The translations under genes were made by a program, and so were the position numbers. Below are positions 32,502 to 43,494 of a stretch of 64,000 nt of DNA, one piece after another. How positions within the stretch are numbered: the stretch's first letter is position 1; each line of letters opens with the position of its first letter. The stretch comes from Gracilaria gracilis. Taxonomy: Eukaryota; Rhodophyta; Florideophyceae; Gracilariales; Gracilariaceae. Where the stretch lies: NCBI GenBank assembly GCA_030374805.1, contig JARGSG010000209.1:248001-312000 (forward strand), written 5' to 3'. The notes beneath the pieces were generated by a model. It was given only the letters and a program-made list of their open reading frames with translations. It did no database searches and was not told the origin of the DNA.

Positions 32502-33754
32502 ACGTCTGGCTTGTGAAGCATTTGTACAAGCTCAAAGTTTCACTTCATTTTGACGTTTAAACCGAATTGTTGCGCAACAACTCTTTTAACAGTTTGATCC
32601 CGCCTTATGCCTAAAGATTCAACAGATAAACCCTTCTCGAGTGCTCACAGGCTTGATTTTTGTTATTGACTCGGTGAGCGAAGCCCAACAAACTTGAGCC
32701 TCACTCATTGCCTTTTTAGTGCAGTCCCAGCGCTTTTGAATAGAACGGGCACGTAAACCTTGTGTTCAACATCATGTTTGCGATCGAACGATATGTTCCC
32801 AGACGCATGGGAGAATTGCGCACCAGAACATATGGCCAACAAGATAAGCACAGCGAATAGCCGACAAGCTCTTTCTAGGCTCCCCGCTTGAAACTGATGA
32901 TTATTCCACTTTTGTTCAGTTAAGGAGCAGACACATAGTGATCGACATGGGAAGACGGTCACTCAATGAGTGTTGCTCGAATCGCCGGCTTATCTAGCCC
33001 CTCAGAAACCAGTCGGGAGAGGCCAGCAGCCGTCCTCATTGCAAACATCGGGCGCAGCGAGAGATGCAACGCATACTGCAAACCTCGTTCTGACAATCCA
33101 GTCAGGAGTTGGGGTGTTTATCTGCGCTCAGCATGTCACTGGCATCTCATTCTCACAAGGCTTAATTCTTTGCGTGCGAACGCGGCGACTAACAACGTTC
33201 GTGCGCGTGTAACACCATGGGTAGGGGTATTGCGATTCTTGCAACGACACATTATCAAACGCAATGAATACCCCACACTTTTTGAATACCGTTGCAGGCC
33301 GGAGCAAGATACTCGGGTAACGCAATCTTCCGCAGAGTTCGTAACTTGTGAGCAATAGTTGTAGGTCGAAACTATTTCCTCGCACTTGTCACCGGCTCTC
33401 TTGGAGCCTCTCTTCCACGGTCTAAAATGGAATTGAAATGAAGACAGGGATTCGCTATGACAAGCTTCGCAGAAGACTCTGTCGCAAAAGAGGGTCGGAG
33501 ATTCCTTGGAACATGATCTTGTGTTCAGAAAACTCTTTAGTGGCGAAGAACGACCGTAACTTGCCGGTCCTTGCAGCCCTGCCACGCTCAATTTATCTCC
33601 TCACGTCGAGCCCGACATTTTGCTCAAGACTACGACGGTACTTGCAGGCGGAAGACAGAATGTGCTTCGGATTGAAACCGAACCTCAACCAACGCTATGG
33701 TTAATAATGTACGTGCCGGCAGCACTAATATCTTCCGAACCATCAGGTTTATGA
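32502..33754. other. Intergenic, nothing recognised
   Basis: Several overlapping open frames of 80-150 codons on both strands, none with domains. An 85-codon minus frame at 32705-32962 has a hydrophobic stretch (LFAVLILLAICSGAQFSHAS) that could be a signal peptide, too weak to call. Confidence 0.35.
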
Positions 33755-35413
33755 TCAACATGTCCGCCCACTCAAGTCTTCGTCAACAGCGCTCTTTCTT
33801 AACGCCAGTTCTGCCTCCACTCTCACCAACTTGTTCTTCACAAACAGTCGCTGATGCTGCTCCTTTCGAAGCCGCTGCTCGAACGTGTCTGCTTGCACTG
33901 TCGCAGCCTGCAGCTCTCCACGAAGCCTGTTGACCTCCTTCTGTCGGCATTCCACCACACCCCGCAATGCATCGCACAGCAGCGCGTCAAAAGAACTCGC
34001 TGCTGTGTTTGCCAAAGTTTCGTTTTCCTGATGACGCTTTTGACGTAGACGACTCAGCCCTAGTGAAACGATCCGCCTGAACCTTCCAGGGCTAGTAGAC
34101 TGTTCGCCATTTGCGTTTCGGACGTCGAAATTGCGACGAGAAGCCCTGTATGCTATATTCCGCAGTCGACTTAACACCCCCGGTCGCGATTCCCGCGCTT
34201 CAGCAGACCCATGCTCGCCACCATGAGCTTCGTTTCGTTTGAATCGCCTAGTCAGTTTTCGCAAGATTCCATGTTGATTTTCGTCTATGCCTCGACCGCT
34301 CTCTGCAGGGCTACCATCTCGATTGACCCATATTTGTTGTTGGGTGCCCTGGGCATTTTCGGAAAGGCCATTTGTTTCTCCGGCCCTCGGTCCATCCCCC
34401 TCTTCTTGAGCCCTGTCTTCATCATCTGCTTCAGCACCGGGGCTACGACGGTTTAATTTCGCACCAAGAACCTGCAAGGCTTTCGAGCTCTTCTTCACGA
34501 GCGAGTCGATCTGGGTGCCTATTCCGTTTTGGCTTTCTTCCAAAGCGCTTGTGAAAAGGGTCCCTATTTCATACTGAACCCGCTGCAACTCTTCCACCTG
34601 CTGGGTGATCATATTTGCCGAGCGATGAGATTCTTTGAGTTGTTTCTCAAGCTGTAGAGTCTGCAGCGAGGCCTGGCTTGCAACGAGGTGGACCATTTCA
34701 GCCTCTTGTTGAGCCCGGAGCGCTTCGACCTCACTCTCATTCTTTGCATTTCGAAGGCGCTCGTTTTCAGACTTCAAATGCTGGTTCTCATCGGCTACTG
34801 AGACAAGTTCCGCAAGAAGGTTCTCTTTTTCTGCCTTTGTTTGATGCAGAATCGTCGACAGCCTCTTGTTCTTTGCTTCCAAATCCTCACAATCAAACTG
34901 CATATAGTATTTTTCCTTCCTTTCTAACTTCAGCATCTCCTCCGCCTTCACAGCCTTGGCAGTCATTTCACGGAGGCGACGGTTCAAGGAGTTTATTTCG
35001 GACTGGTGCTCTTCTGACCTGCCCACGGCACCATTCCTGTCAAAGCGAGACTCAAGGACCTTGCCAATAATGTTCATCATTTCACGCTTGAACACTTCCT
35101 TCACGACATTGACTAAGGTACCTTTACCCGAGCTTCCACTAACAGAACAGAAGACTTGCCCCATGGTGGTTGGGTGACTTCCATCTCGGTGAGCCATCAG
35201 GGTTTCCCATGTTTCTGACACCATTTCATTCATGCCTGCCAGCGGCGGTACCCGCTCGATTCCAGCTTCAGTTTCACGACGACTATCTCTGCTTTTGTTG
35301 TCGTATTTCTCCTCTGCAGATTGCAAAGCTTCACCTTGAAACGCAGTTGCGGGGTGAGACTCACGTTCGAAGACGGACAACTGTTTGGGAAAAGAAGCCT
35401 TATAGGTAGCCAT
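33755..35413 (-). CDS. Long coiled-coil protein of unknown function
   Basis: 552 residues from the ATG at 35413 (MATYKASFPKQLSVF); an in-frame ATG 14 codons upstream (35455) is less likely because it lies close after the TATA box. Residues about 130-310 form a heptad-rich coiled coil (INSLNRRLREMTAKAVKAEE; LVSVADENQHLKSENERLRN). A charged, probably disordered stretch follows with Arg-rich repeats (ILRKLTRRFKRNEA; VLSRLRNIAYRASRRNFDVR; FRRIVSLGLSRLRQKRH), then a second coiled coil (EVNRLRGELQAATVQADTFE). No enzyme domain. A cytoskeletal or scaffold role is only a guess. The plus-strand frames inside are shadows. Confidence 0.65.
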   Translation of the reverse strand: MATYKASFPKQLSVFERESHPATAFQGEALQSAEEKYDNKSRDSRRETEAGIERVPPLAGMNEMVSETWETLMAHRDGSHPTTMGQVFCSVSGSSGKGTLVNVVKEVFKREMMNIIGKVLESRFDRNGAVGRSEEHQSEINSLNRRLREMTAKAVKAEEMLKLERKEKYYMQFDCEDLEAKNKRLSTILHQTKAEKENLLAELVSVADENQHLKSENERLRNAKNESEVEALRAQQEAEMVHLVASQASLQTLQLEKQLKESHRSANMITQQVEELQRVQYEIGTLFTSALEESQNGIGTQIDSLVKKSSKALQVLGAKLNRRSPGAEADDEDRAQEEGDGPRAGETNGLSENAQGTQQQIWVNRDGSPAESGRGIDENQHGILRKLTRRFKRNEAHGGEHGSAEARESRPGVLSRLRNIAYRASRRNFDVRNANGEQSTSPGRFRRIVSLGLSRLRQKRHQENETLANTAASSFDALLCDALRGVVECRQKEVNRLRGELQAATVQADTFEQRLRKEQHQRLFVKNKLVRVEAELALRKSAVDEDLSGRTC

Positions 35414-35544
35414 CGGAATGAAAGGGTATGGGGTGGAATAAAAGACAAAGTGCAAGAAGCTCTGTAGTTGCTAGTGCGGCAGATAGGAACAGCGGCTTTG
35501 GCAGGGCGGGAGGAGAAGATGGGTTGAAGATGAGCGTCGGGCTC

Positions 35545-35553
35545 CCTTTTATA
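35545..35553 (-). promoter_or_regulatory. TATA box of the coiled-coil gene
   Basis: TATAAAAGG on the minus strand, within CACTATAAAAGGGAGC, about 130 bp upstream of the ATG at 35413. It is the clearest core promoter in the window. Confidence 0.5.
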
Positions 35554-37108
35554 GTGGTCTGGGGCGGCGATTCGGGAATGTCGGGTAAAGGAAATGATCA
35601 CCACCGGGACAGTAGCTGCTTACTCGCTTGCGTGTCTGTGGGTGGAGAATTCACTGATGATTTGAGTCGTATACGAAAGAGGTACTGCCTCCTACCCTTT
35701 TGGTATACTTTGCCGTAAGATTCACGTCTCCGAACGCAGCAAGATTGCAGTGCGGCAAGTACGTCGTACATGAAATGGAAATCGACCAAATGGGGATGGA
35801 AAGGCGATAACCGAAATGACGTCACAAGATTCTGAAACGGCGTGATGCTCTGTCGCAATTCGGTGTCCTCAAACATTTCATGTACAAAGTAACTCGTGAG
35901 TCCAAATGAAGAACTGAACAGCAGGAACATGATTCAAGTTGAATCGAAACTAGTGTCAGGGTAGGACATCCTTCCGAGGTTTGGTTGTCAGAGAGTCCCG
36001 GAAGTGGGAAATGCTGCGTGCAAGATTAGGAAAGGGAATGGTAGCACAAGAAATCAACAGGATCAAGTGTGATGTTGTGGGCATAGTATGGCGACGAATG
36101 CAAACTGGGCTACAAACTATATCATGACGAACAAATCGTAACGCACATGCACGCCCATGCTACGGAACGTCGATTGTTTTCCAAGGGTCTGTTGGTGCAC
36201 TTCTCCCACATCAAAATTTGATACTCTGCGGGAAAAGCTTGCTTGGTTGACCTGCTTTGTCCCAAGTTGAAGTCGTAAAAGCACCGCCATATCGGATCGG
36301 TGATAGAGCAGGTGGCGGGGGCTCAGAAAAGTATCCGCCTGGAAAATGAGCAGAGTTCCAATCGCACAGCAGAACCGAGATGATAGCTATTGTTCCCAAG
36401 CATGATGGATGTGCATTATGACAATTGCTTCATCATGATGATGGTCAGATAGATTGGGAAGGAATAGTACAGTAGTGCATCTCATTCTTCTTGTGCGCAG
36501 GTGTAGGTTGGTCGTTGCACACTGTGCACAAGCCAGAAAGAAGGACAATTTGAGATAAAGTTAGGACACGAGTTGATGAGATGAAGGTGATGGTGAGTGT
36601 CCATACATGCGTTTGATCGGAACACGACGACCTGCGATGCTGGCGCTATTTGCAGATGTTTACAGAAGGCTTAATTAATTTGTTGTTGTCAGCACAGCAC
36701 GGCAAGCGCTTGCAGCAAAGCGATTCGTTCTACGTTGCGCGCTGTACGTGCGAGCGCTGCTTGTCCAGAGGGGACACAAAAAGTGTCATTTGCTGATGCA
36801 TCGTTCGAGCAGTGTAAGAGGCTCTTACCAAGAGCGATACCTTCGCCAAACTGATGACCATTGAGCTCGGGTGTGGAAGCACTGCTCCGTATCGTACGCG
36901 GTACTATACGTATGCGGCATCGACGAGTACGGACTTGGCCCGAGCAAACGCCCAAAACCGCACGTGCTCGATGACGGCCCACTGGTGAACGTACGCTTGT
37001 GTATCCATACCCTTACAAGAAGCGTTTCAGCGACACGATGAGAAACAAAACAAGCATGTTTAAGAGGAATAAAGAAATATCTTGTACGAGACGCTGCGCA
37101 TGGGTGTT
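35554..37108. other. Intergenic, nothing recognised
   Basis: No open frame with a domain or coding bias. Upstream region of the coiled-coil gene on the minus strand and downstream of the next gene. Confidence 0.4.
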
Positions 37109-37782
37109 TCAATACTGAGCAAACGTTGGAGGAGGGCGATACGGAACGTGAGAGGAAATGCTGAAGCCATCAGCACATTTGGAACGTCCGTGTCCACTAC
37201 CAGCAAACTTGAGCACGCCGCACCTGGTGCATCGCTTCGCGCCCTCCACGCGGCGAATCTTCAGCGGCGAGCCAAACTCGGCCGTATCCGGCGTGGTAGG
37301 AGATGGAGGCAACACGTCGTAATGGTCCTCATAAACAAATTGACTCAATGAATAGGTAGGATTGACGGTAGCCTCAATGTGATCGACGTTATAAGCAGCC
37401 ATTGCCAAGTTACCAAGCCGCTGTTGAACGTGGTCACATATAGCATACTTGTTGGTGCGATCGATAGCCATCTCGCGACAATACAAGCGCGTGGCAAAGT
37501 GCACGACAGCCTCCGCGTCGTGCGCGGTGGTAGCAGCGCGATACGGCGGACGGCGAGGACGACGACCGTCGGCATCCAACGCTCTTGCGCGCACGGCGTG
37601 CGTGGTGCCCCACATATTGCGTCGGTGCATGAGAAGCTCCAACAGAGCGGAAGCAGTGGCGCCCGACACCATGCTCTGGCCTAGCATGAGCTGGCACGAC
37701 GGCGACACGGGATACAGCAGCGGGCGCAGCCGCTGCACGTTATCCTCGGTAGAATCGCAGCCGACGTGCCAGTGGTGCGCGT

Positions 37783-37816
<34 letters not shown>

Positions 37817-38344
37817 GCGCGCGGAGGCAGCGATGGAGTGCGTGGCGCCGAAGCGCAGCATGCGATCGCGCTTGTACGCGTGGCTGAACATGACGAAGAG
37901 AAGCGCGTTCTCCAGACGGCCGTTTTCGATGGCGGTGAGCAGGTAGATGATGTGCTCACGCTCGCTGTCGCGGTGGTTCTGGCCAGTGGCCCTGGACTTT
38001 GCGAGACGGTCGCCGACGCGCGACGACGGCAGCGAGTACTGGTGGTGGTGGTCGGAGGAGCACGAGTTGTCGGCGGAGTAAGCGGACGGCTCGCCGTCGA
38101 AGCGCCTCGCGGACGAAGCGGTGGGCGAGCATCTGTGCAGCGAAGAGGACGGCTTCTTGATGTAGAAGGGCGGCACGCGCATGAGGCAACGGCGCGGGTC
38201 GCGGTGAGCGCAGGCGCTCGAGAAGCAATGCACCGGCGTGGCGTTGATGCGATACATACGTTGGTATCCACCGTTGGTACCAACGGTACGGCGTGCGAGT
38301 TGGGGAGGGGAGCGGGCAAAGCGCGGCGCGGACGCGTCGCTCAT
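37109..38344 (-). CDS. Unknown protein with C-terminal CxxC...HxxxxC motif
   Basis: 411 residues, one exon, starting MSDASAPRFARSPP. Visible: helical central part (EREHIIYLLTAIENGRLENA; LLFVMFSHAYKRDRMLRFGA), an alanine run (about residues 180-191) encoded by a GCC repeat, RNMWGTTHAVRARALDADGR, and near the end RCTRCGVLKFAGSGHGRSKC, a C-x2-C-x11-H-x4-C pattern that could bind zinc as a knuckle. The GC-rich sequence keeps all frames open over 38591-37681, so the start is uncertain, but this frame alone stays open to the conserved-looking end. Function unknown. Similar CxxC/HGRSKC ends occur in transposon proteins, so a host role is not certain. Confidence 0.5.
37784..37816. repeat. (GGC)n trinucleotide repeat
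   Basis: About ten GGC units, encoding the alanine run of the minus-strand gene. Confidence 0.8.
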
Positions 38345-38797
38345 ACGGCGCCCACGCGCACGCCATCAGCATGGCGCGCGTCGCGGCTTTGTATCGGCGA
38401 ATCTCCGCGCACGCCGCGTCTCGCAACAGGCGCGACGCGTCGGCGCGTGGCCACGTGGCGCTTGAAGCATGTTGCTGCGAATACAGCGCCGTTTCTTTTT
38501 TTGGCAAACGCTGGCGGCGGCTCTTCGCGCGCCGTTTGTGGCGCTGCGTGGAGCTCGGCGCGCTTGCTGCGCTTGCTGCTGTAAAGTTCATGTGCGCTGC
38601 AGCCGCTCGTGTAATGCGCTGTCAATTGCGTGCGCATGATCTTTCGATGTTGGTGCCTGTTCCGCTGCGCTATTGATACGGTAGTAGTACCAACGGTACC
38701 AACTTGGTACACGTGCAAGCTCGACCGATTGTGTCACGCGCGCACGCGCGCGAGCTGTCAACCGCCTTTTGCTACCCCGGTAGCCGTTCAAACCTTA

Positions 38798-40973
38798 AAT
38801 TGAGCAAGTACCAATTTTTGTGGAAACCCGTTTAGTGTAACGGCCATATTGGTGGAAGTAGAGCACCGCTGATGCTATTCCGTAGCTTGCTGAGCTCCCA
38901 CTGCATGAACCAATCGTTCAATAGCAGCCAACTACATCAAAACCAACAAGAACCAACATCAAGAGCGAGAACAAAATCACGTTTACTGGGCCAGAATCGG
39001 GGGTACCATAAAGCGACAAGCAACAAATGCGCTCTTGACCAATCAAAAGGGTTAACAAACAACCTTATCAAGCGTCGCGTTCGTCCCTGAGCTCTACCTC
39101 GTCTTCCCTCGCGCTTGCAGTTCGCGATTTGCGCAACTCGCGTCTTCGACGTCTGGTGGCCACCAAACGCTGCCGTTTGGCAGCACGAGCAGGCGCTAAA
39201 GCAATGAGCCTGCGAATGTCGGCTGCTGGTTCTTTGTAAGCAGCACTGTCGTCGTCTACGACCCTTGTCCTCTTGCTGTTTTGTCGGTTCTCCCTTCGAA
39301 CTTCAAGTGCATCAAGCACACTTTGCGACGTCACATGCAAACCCGAGCTTGTATCTACGCGAACGTGACCAGTTTCATCCACTGCACAGTCGCGCAACAA
39401 CGTACGTCCCTGTCTCCCAAAACTTTCCAGCAGCTGATTCACACTAACCACATCGACTCTCTTTCCTAAACTTCTTTCCATATATAAGCGCAATGGCTCA
39501 AAGTTGGTACCCATGAGGGAGGGGTCCCATATCCCCGCCTTTTGAAAACCTGACCTTATATTAGGGGCAATATGCGAACGTGAATACGAGTCGTAAATAC
39601 ATTGAGCGACATCAAAAGCGTTCAGCTTATCCTTCTGACGGGCGGCTCGGTGCAGTTTTTCTTGCAAGAACGACTTGTATGAGTTGAAAACCGTGACATC
39701 TAGAGGCTGTGTGACATGTGAGGTATGAGCAGGCAGAGCGAGCACGACGACATCATTTTCCTTGAACAACTTCAACGTACGGTACTGAATATGCGCGCCA
39801 TATCCATCGAGAATCATGAGAAGACGCTGGCCGTTGGCTCGAAGAGATTTTGTTTCCTCGATGAAACCCTGCGCCCACGCATATACAGTATCAGAGTCTG
39901 CCCCAGGAGGGTTACGTTGAAAGAGATAACATTCGGGAAGCACTGAGTGTAGCGTTTGCGTAACGTTCTTCACTTTTCGGTAGTGGGCGAGCTTTCCGGG
40001 AAATATAATGACAGGCTTGTAAGTTCTTCCATCAGCAGAAACAACGGGCATAATCGTCACCCGATCTAATTTCCCTCGCGTGGTCAACCTTTTCTGTACT
40101 AACCTCATTCCTTTTGCTCCGACTCCCTTGCGCAAACTTCGTCCTTTCATTTTTTCAAACGAAGCACCCGACTGATCCGTGTTGAAGATGTGTGCTGGAT
40201 TCTTGATGTTAAATCTCTTCATCGCCGCGCTTACCCTTGCGATATGCTTTGTGAGATTATCAGGAGTCACCGCTTGCACTCTTTTGTCTTCTATCATCTG
40301 GACGTGTTGCAGCTGCAGACCGTTTCGCTTCAGGAACAATGAAACCCAACGTATGGATGGACGGTTGTCGGAGAAGTTGATTTCTTGCTGGCGTTCTGGG
40401 GTTAAGAGGGAAGCATACTCCTGCACGAGGTCGCGTAAACCATTCTTAGACAGAGGTGTGTTGTTCTCTGCGTAGTACACGACTGCTTCCGCGATCGTTT
40501 GCTCGTCAAGAGCGTTGAGTTTTGTTGGCCTGCCGCGCGGTCTGGTCGTGAACGTGATATCTGAAGGAGATTGAGGTTGTGCTTCCTGCAGTTGGACCGA
40601 AGCACATGCGCGTCGAAGAGAGATTGCTGGTATATTATGGCGTCGAGAGAGAACGTTCCATGGTGTGGTCAAAGAGAATCGCTGGAAAACGGCTTCGCGA
40701 AGAATCTCAAGACTTGCGGACATGGTGAGTGTGGTTGCGCTCAATCATTGCAGTACGCTAGTTTGACGTCGTGAGGATCCGTTATGTCGGCATGGAACGG
40801 CTGTAGAAAGGGCGCGCTTTTTGAAAAAGCGCGCCATTCTGTTCAAAGTTGCCCTACATCCTCTCAAAAGAGAGATGGTAGGAGGAGGACGGGGTGTCGT
40901 CCATGGGAGGGGAGCCTAAGTGCCAGATATTATAGCCTTTTCGCATTGTCAATTTATTGCCTCCTTGTCAATT
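38798..40973 (-). mobile_element. Pogo-like DNA transposon, apparently complete
   Basis: Imperfect inverted ends: AATTGAGCAAGTACCAATTT at 38798 and, inverted, AATTGACAAGGAGGCAAT at 40973. TA flanks both sides (38796-38797; 40974-40975). 2,176 bp with one transposase gene. GTCAATTTA occurs twice at the right end. The ends are no longer identical but the transposase is open, so it may still be or recently have been active. Confidence 0.65.
39068..40744 (-). CDS. Pogo-like DDE_1 transposase, intact
   Basis: 558 residues with no interruption. N-terminus: helix-turn-helix (FSLTTPWNVLSRRHNIPAIS) and a CENP-B-like segment (TKLNALDEQTIAEAVVYYAE; RPSIRWVSLFLKRNGLQLQH). Catalytic core: first Asp in NPAHIFNTDQSGASFEKMKG, second in RLLMILDGYGAHIQYRTLKL, third in LPAHTSHVTQPLDVTVFNSY, that is D-D-D of the DDE_1 superfamily. 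The C-terminus is very basic (AARAAKRQRLVATRRRRREL). It cuts the element's ends and inserts it at TA dinucleotides in the nucleus. It is a different lineage from the two transposases at 27-31 kb. Could supply transposase to short non-autonomous relatives. Confidence 0.88.
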   Translation of the reverse strand: MSATTLTMSASLEILREAVFQRFSLTTPWNVLSRRHNIPAISLRRACASVQLQEAQPQSPSDITFTTRPRGRPTKLNALDEQTIAEAVVYYAENNTPLSKNGLRDLVQEYASLLTPERQQEINFSDNRPSIRWVSLFLKRNGLQLQHVQMIEDKRVQAVTPDNLTKHIARVSAAMKRFNIKNPAHIFNTDQSGASFEKMKGRSLRKGVGAKGMRLVQKRLTTRGKLDRVTIMPVVSADGRTYKPVIIFPGKLAHYRKVKNVTQTLHSVLPECYLFQRNPPGADSDTVYAWAQGFIEETKSLRANGQRLLMILDGYGAHIQYRTLKLFKENDVVVLALPAHTSHVTQPLDVTVFNSYKSFLQEKLHRAARQKDKLNAFDVAQCIYDSYSRSHIAPNIRSGFQKAGIWDPSLMGTNFEPLRLYMERSLGKRVDVVSVNQLLESFGRQGRTLLRDCAVDETGHVRVDTSSGLHVTSQSVLDALEVRRENRQNSKRTRVVDDDSAAYKEPAADIRRLIALAPARAAKRQRLVATRRRRRELRKSRTASAREDEVELRDERDA

Positions 40974-40975
40974 TA

Positions 40976-42494
40976 GGGATCGAACAGTTAGCACAAACAT
41001 CCACTGCTTGGCGAGCTTTTTGTTACACGTTTCACACTCAGAGCAGACTCTCTGACTTTAGTATCGCAGCCGTTTTTGGTTCTCACCTCCGTGCCCGACT
41101 CCCGCAACGCCTCACGAGATCTTGTCTTCAATCGCTCCATCCCGTTCTGTAGTAAGGCGCACCATCATGGATGATCCTGTGCTTGCATCATCACCCATAG
41201 ATACACTACTCTCGCAATCTGTACAACAGCAACCCCCGAAAACTCATAACATTTGTAGAGCTTAATTAACCACTGTGTTTACTGCATCATGTACGTCAGT
41301 GTCGTACAACAACACTCATGTCGCCAGTGGGGCGGTTGGAACGGCGCACACACACCGAACCGCCTCACGGGACGCGTTCGCCGCAGAATCAGAGCACCAC
41401 GCTGCTCACTGGCCCCCCCCCCAACTCTGCCCACCAACAGCAGTCGCCACGCACTTTTCTACGCTACAAGTGCAGCCCAAAAGGGTGCGAAACAGCTTCA
41501 ACTACTCCCCCTTATTTCCTTATCGCTCCACAACATTCTGCTCTGGCGCATTAGTCCCTGACGCACACCATCCACATCGTTTTCCAGCGGTCATAGCTGG
41601 CACGCACCTGTATTTGGGCCTGTTTAACACAAACTTCGTACTCATTCCAAAATATAGCTCTCTGACATATTAACCACTCTACACATCTCAGTGCCTTCCT
41701 ACAGTGCACTCCTGCACCGCGAACATACAGGCCTCTATGATTTCCTCGTGAGGTGTAACGCCCGCGAATACATCTTCAGCTAATTTCGACAAATCCAGAA
41801 TGGATCCCGTCAACAGGCGTGTCCTTCTGCTTTCGGTCTCACACATTGCTTGTCTCTCCTAGAGTTCCCGCAAATGTAGTTCCAGCAGCACGAACAAAAC
41901 CACCTCTCATACACTTTCTTCGGACGGGAATTCGCAACGGAGACTTCGCTAGCGGCGCATGCAGCTGCTATGTTGGACAGCATCAATGCCAGGTACAGTA
42001 ATCTTATGCTGCCTCAGAACGATATTCATTTGTGATTTGAACACGAGCCAACCTTGTTGGCAATTCCTCAAACCACTACTGCAACTGATTCTGAAACAAG
42101 AGGCAAATGATCCACGCAGATGGCACACAATCGTTTCGAGAGTTGTCATATCTTCGTAAATCCCGCTTTCTTTTAAGGCCCGGAACGAACGGGTAGAGGT
42201 CTGAACCCGTTGCAAGCACAAGCCAATACCCACTACACAAGAGGGAAAAAGCGTAAACATGCATGTGAGAATACATCTACAACGCACCGTTGGCCACTGA
42301 TAACGTCTTCACAATCACTTCCTTGCCGGGATTGCGTCATTGATGAGCTGCTCTTGTGGCCATTGTAAACATTGTCGGCGTGACCAACGTGATCGAGCCT
42401 CTTGCCATCTTGGTGAGTCAGGTGAGATGTATCGCGAAAGCAAAAGAGGTAGCTCTAATTGATAAAGCACGGAAGCAGTGGCGATCAAGTATTA
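40976..42494. other. Intergenic, nothing recognised
   Basis: Short overlapping frames (for example 41275-41673 and 41949-42287) without domains. Contains the 3' flank of LSM4. Confidence 0.35.
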
Positions 42495-42893
42495 TCAAAG
42501 CCACTGCGGCTCAGACCTGCGACCAGAACTACCACTACGCGAACCGCCACCACCGCCACCGCCTTTCCGTCCCCCGGACGATCTAGATCGGCCACCACCC
42601 GACCGCCTTGTGCGCGAGCGCTGTTGCGCCTGCTGCCTGGCAGCGCGTTCATCGTCCAGAATAGACAGCACGAGCTCCGGCACCCTGATGTACTTGATGG
42701 TGTTGCCTCGAATGAGAACAGAAGGAATATTCCAAAATGTGGCGCCGTCGCTGGACGTTCGAATGGCGTCCACAAGCGTTAGATTCATCCACAGGTCCAT
42801 GTTGCGGAGTTTGGCATTATAGGTTTCCCCGTTCTTCAACTCGATGAGGATAGGGCAGCCCGTGGCGGACTTCAACAGGGAGAGGGGAAGCAT
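42495..42893 (-). CDS. LSM4: U6 snRNA-associated Sm-like protein LSm4
   Basis: 132 residues from the ATG at 42893. This start is chosen because LSm4 proteins begin MLPLSLL; the 17 upstream in-frame codons are not conserved. Sm1 motif: GCPILIELKNGETYNAKLRN with MDLWMNL; Sm2 motif: VLIRGNTIKYIRVPELVLSI. The C-terminal tail is rich in Arg-Gly-Ser (RTRRSGGGRSRSSGGRKGGG), as in other LSm4 proteins. LSm4 joins the LSm2-8 ring that binds the U6 snRNA 3' end for splicing in the nucleus and the LSm1-7 ring for mRNA decapping in the cytoplasm. Single exon. A partial copy lies at 47307-47429. Confidence 0.95.
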   Translation of the reverse strand: MLPLSLLKSATGCPILIELKNGETYNAKLRNMDLWMNLTLVDAIRTSSDGATFWNIPSVLIRGNTIKYIRVPELVLSILDDERAARQQAQQRSRTRRSGGGRSRSSGGRKGGGGGGGSRSGSSGRRSEPQWL

Positions 42894-43074
42894 GTTTGAG
42901 TTCACGGGTTTGCGCTGAGTGATGGGGAAACTGAGAGGCCCCAACCTTGTCGATATGTGTAGAGCTATAACTTAGTAGACCCGGAAGATACGAAGGTATA
43001 GGTATCTAGGTTAGCTTGACGGACGAGGGGAAAGTGACGGACGAACGAACGAACGAAATGAATTTTATGCAGGT

Positions 43075-43410
43075 CTAGAGAGGCCCTACATCTGTAAGGC
43101 GGTTGACTCTGATAGCGGAGCCACACGTCGTCTGTTTACAGCCACTGCTGTACATTGCAAAGACCACTCGCTCTAAAGCGACTGCGATTGTCAGGTACTC
43201 CCTACCTGGCTGAGATCCCCGTACTTGGCTGCACCATTGTGCTATCCGTCGCAGGAACCCTTTAGCCGCCTCGCCCATGCCACCATAGACGTCGACTCCA
43301 AACGGAACAAACTCGATGTTATTGGACGTGCATAAGCTTCGGTATTTCTCAGTCTTTAAGACGGACGAAGAGCACGATCGAAATCGCAACGCACCCTTGG
43401 CAAAGTGCAT
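43075..43410 (-). pseudogene. Possible non-LTR reverse transcriptase C-terminal remnant
   Basis: A 111-codon frame contains YRSLCTSNNIEFVPFGVDVY then GGMGEAAKGFLRRIAQW, resembling the region downstream of reverse transcriptase in some algal and protist LINE-type proteins (VPF..E..GG....A..FL..LA). No RT catalytic box is present. It lies between LSM4 and the coiled-coil gene on the opposite strand. Recognition is by memory of a pattern only. Confidence 0.35.
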
Positions 43411-43494
43411 CTAATCCAAAAACATTCAAAAAATGGTGGTTCTCCTTGGACAGGCAAGTCTGCCCCACATCGCATTCACGTTCAAGTTCAAAAC

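Noticed and set aside
34211-35177. Plus-strand open frames inside the coiled-coil gene
   Set aside because: Antisense shadows of the 552-residue minus-strand gene.
37681-38591. Several other long frames in the GC-rich interval on both strands
   Set aside because: High GC leaves all phases open; only the minus frame at 37109-38344 extends into normal-composition sequence with a metal-binding-like end.
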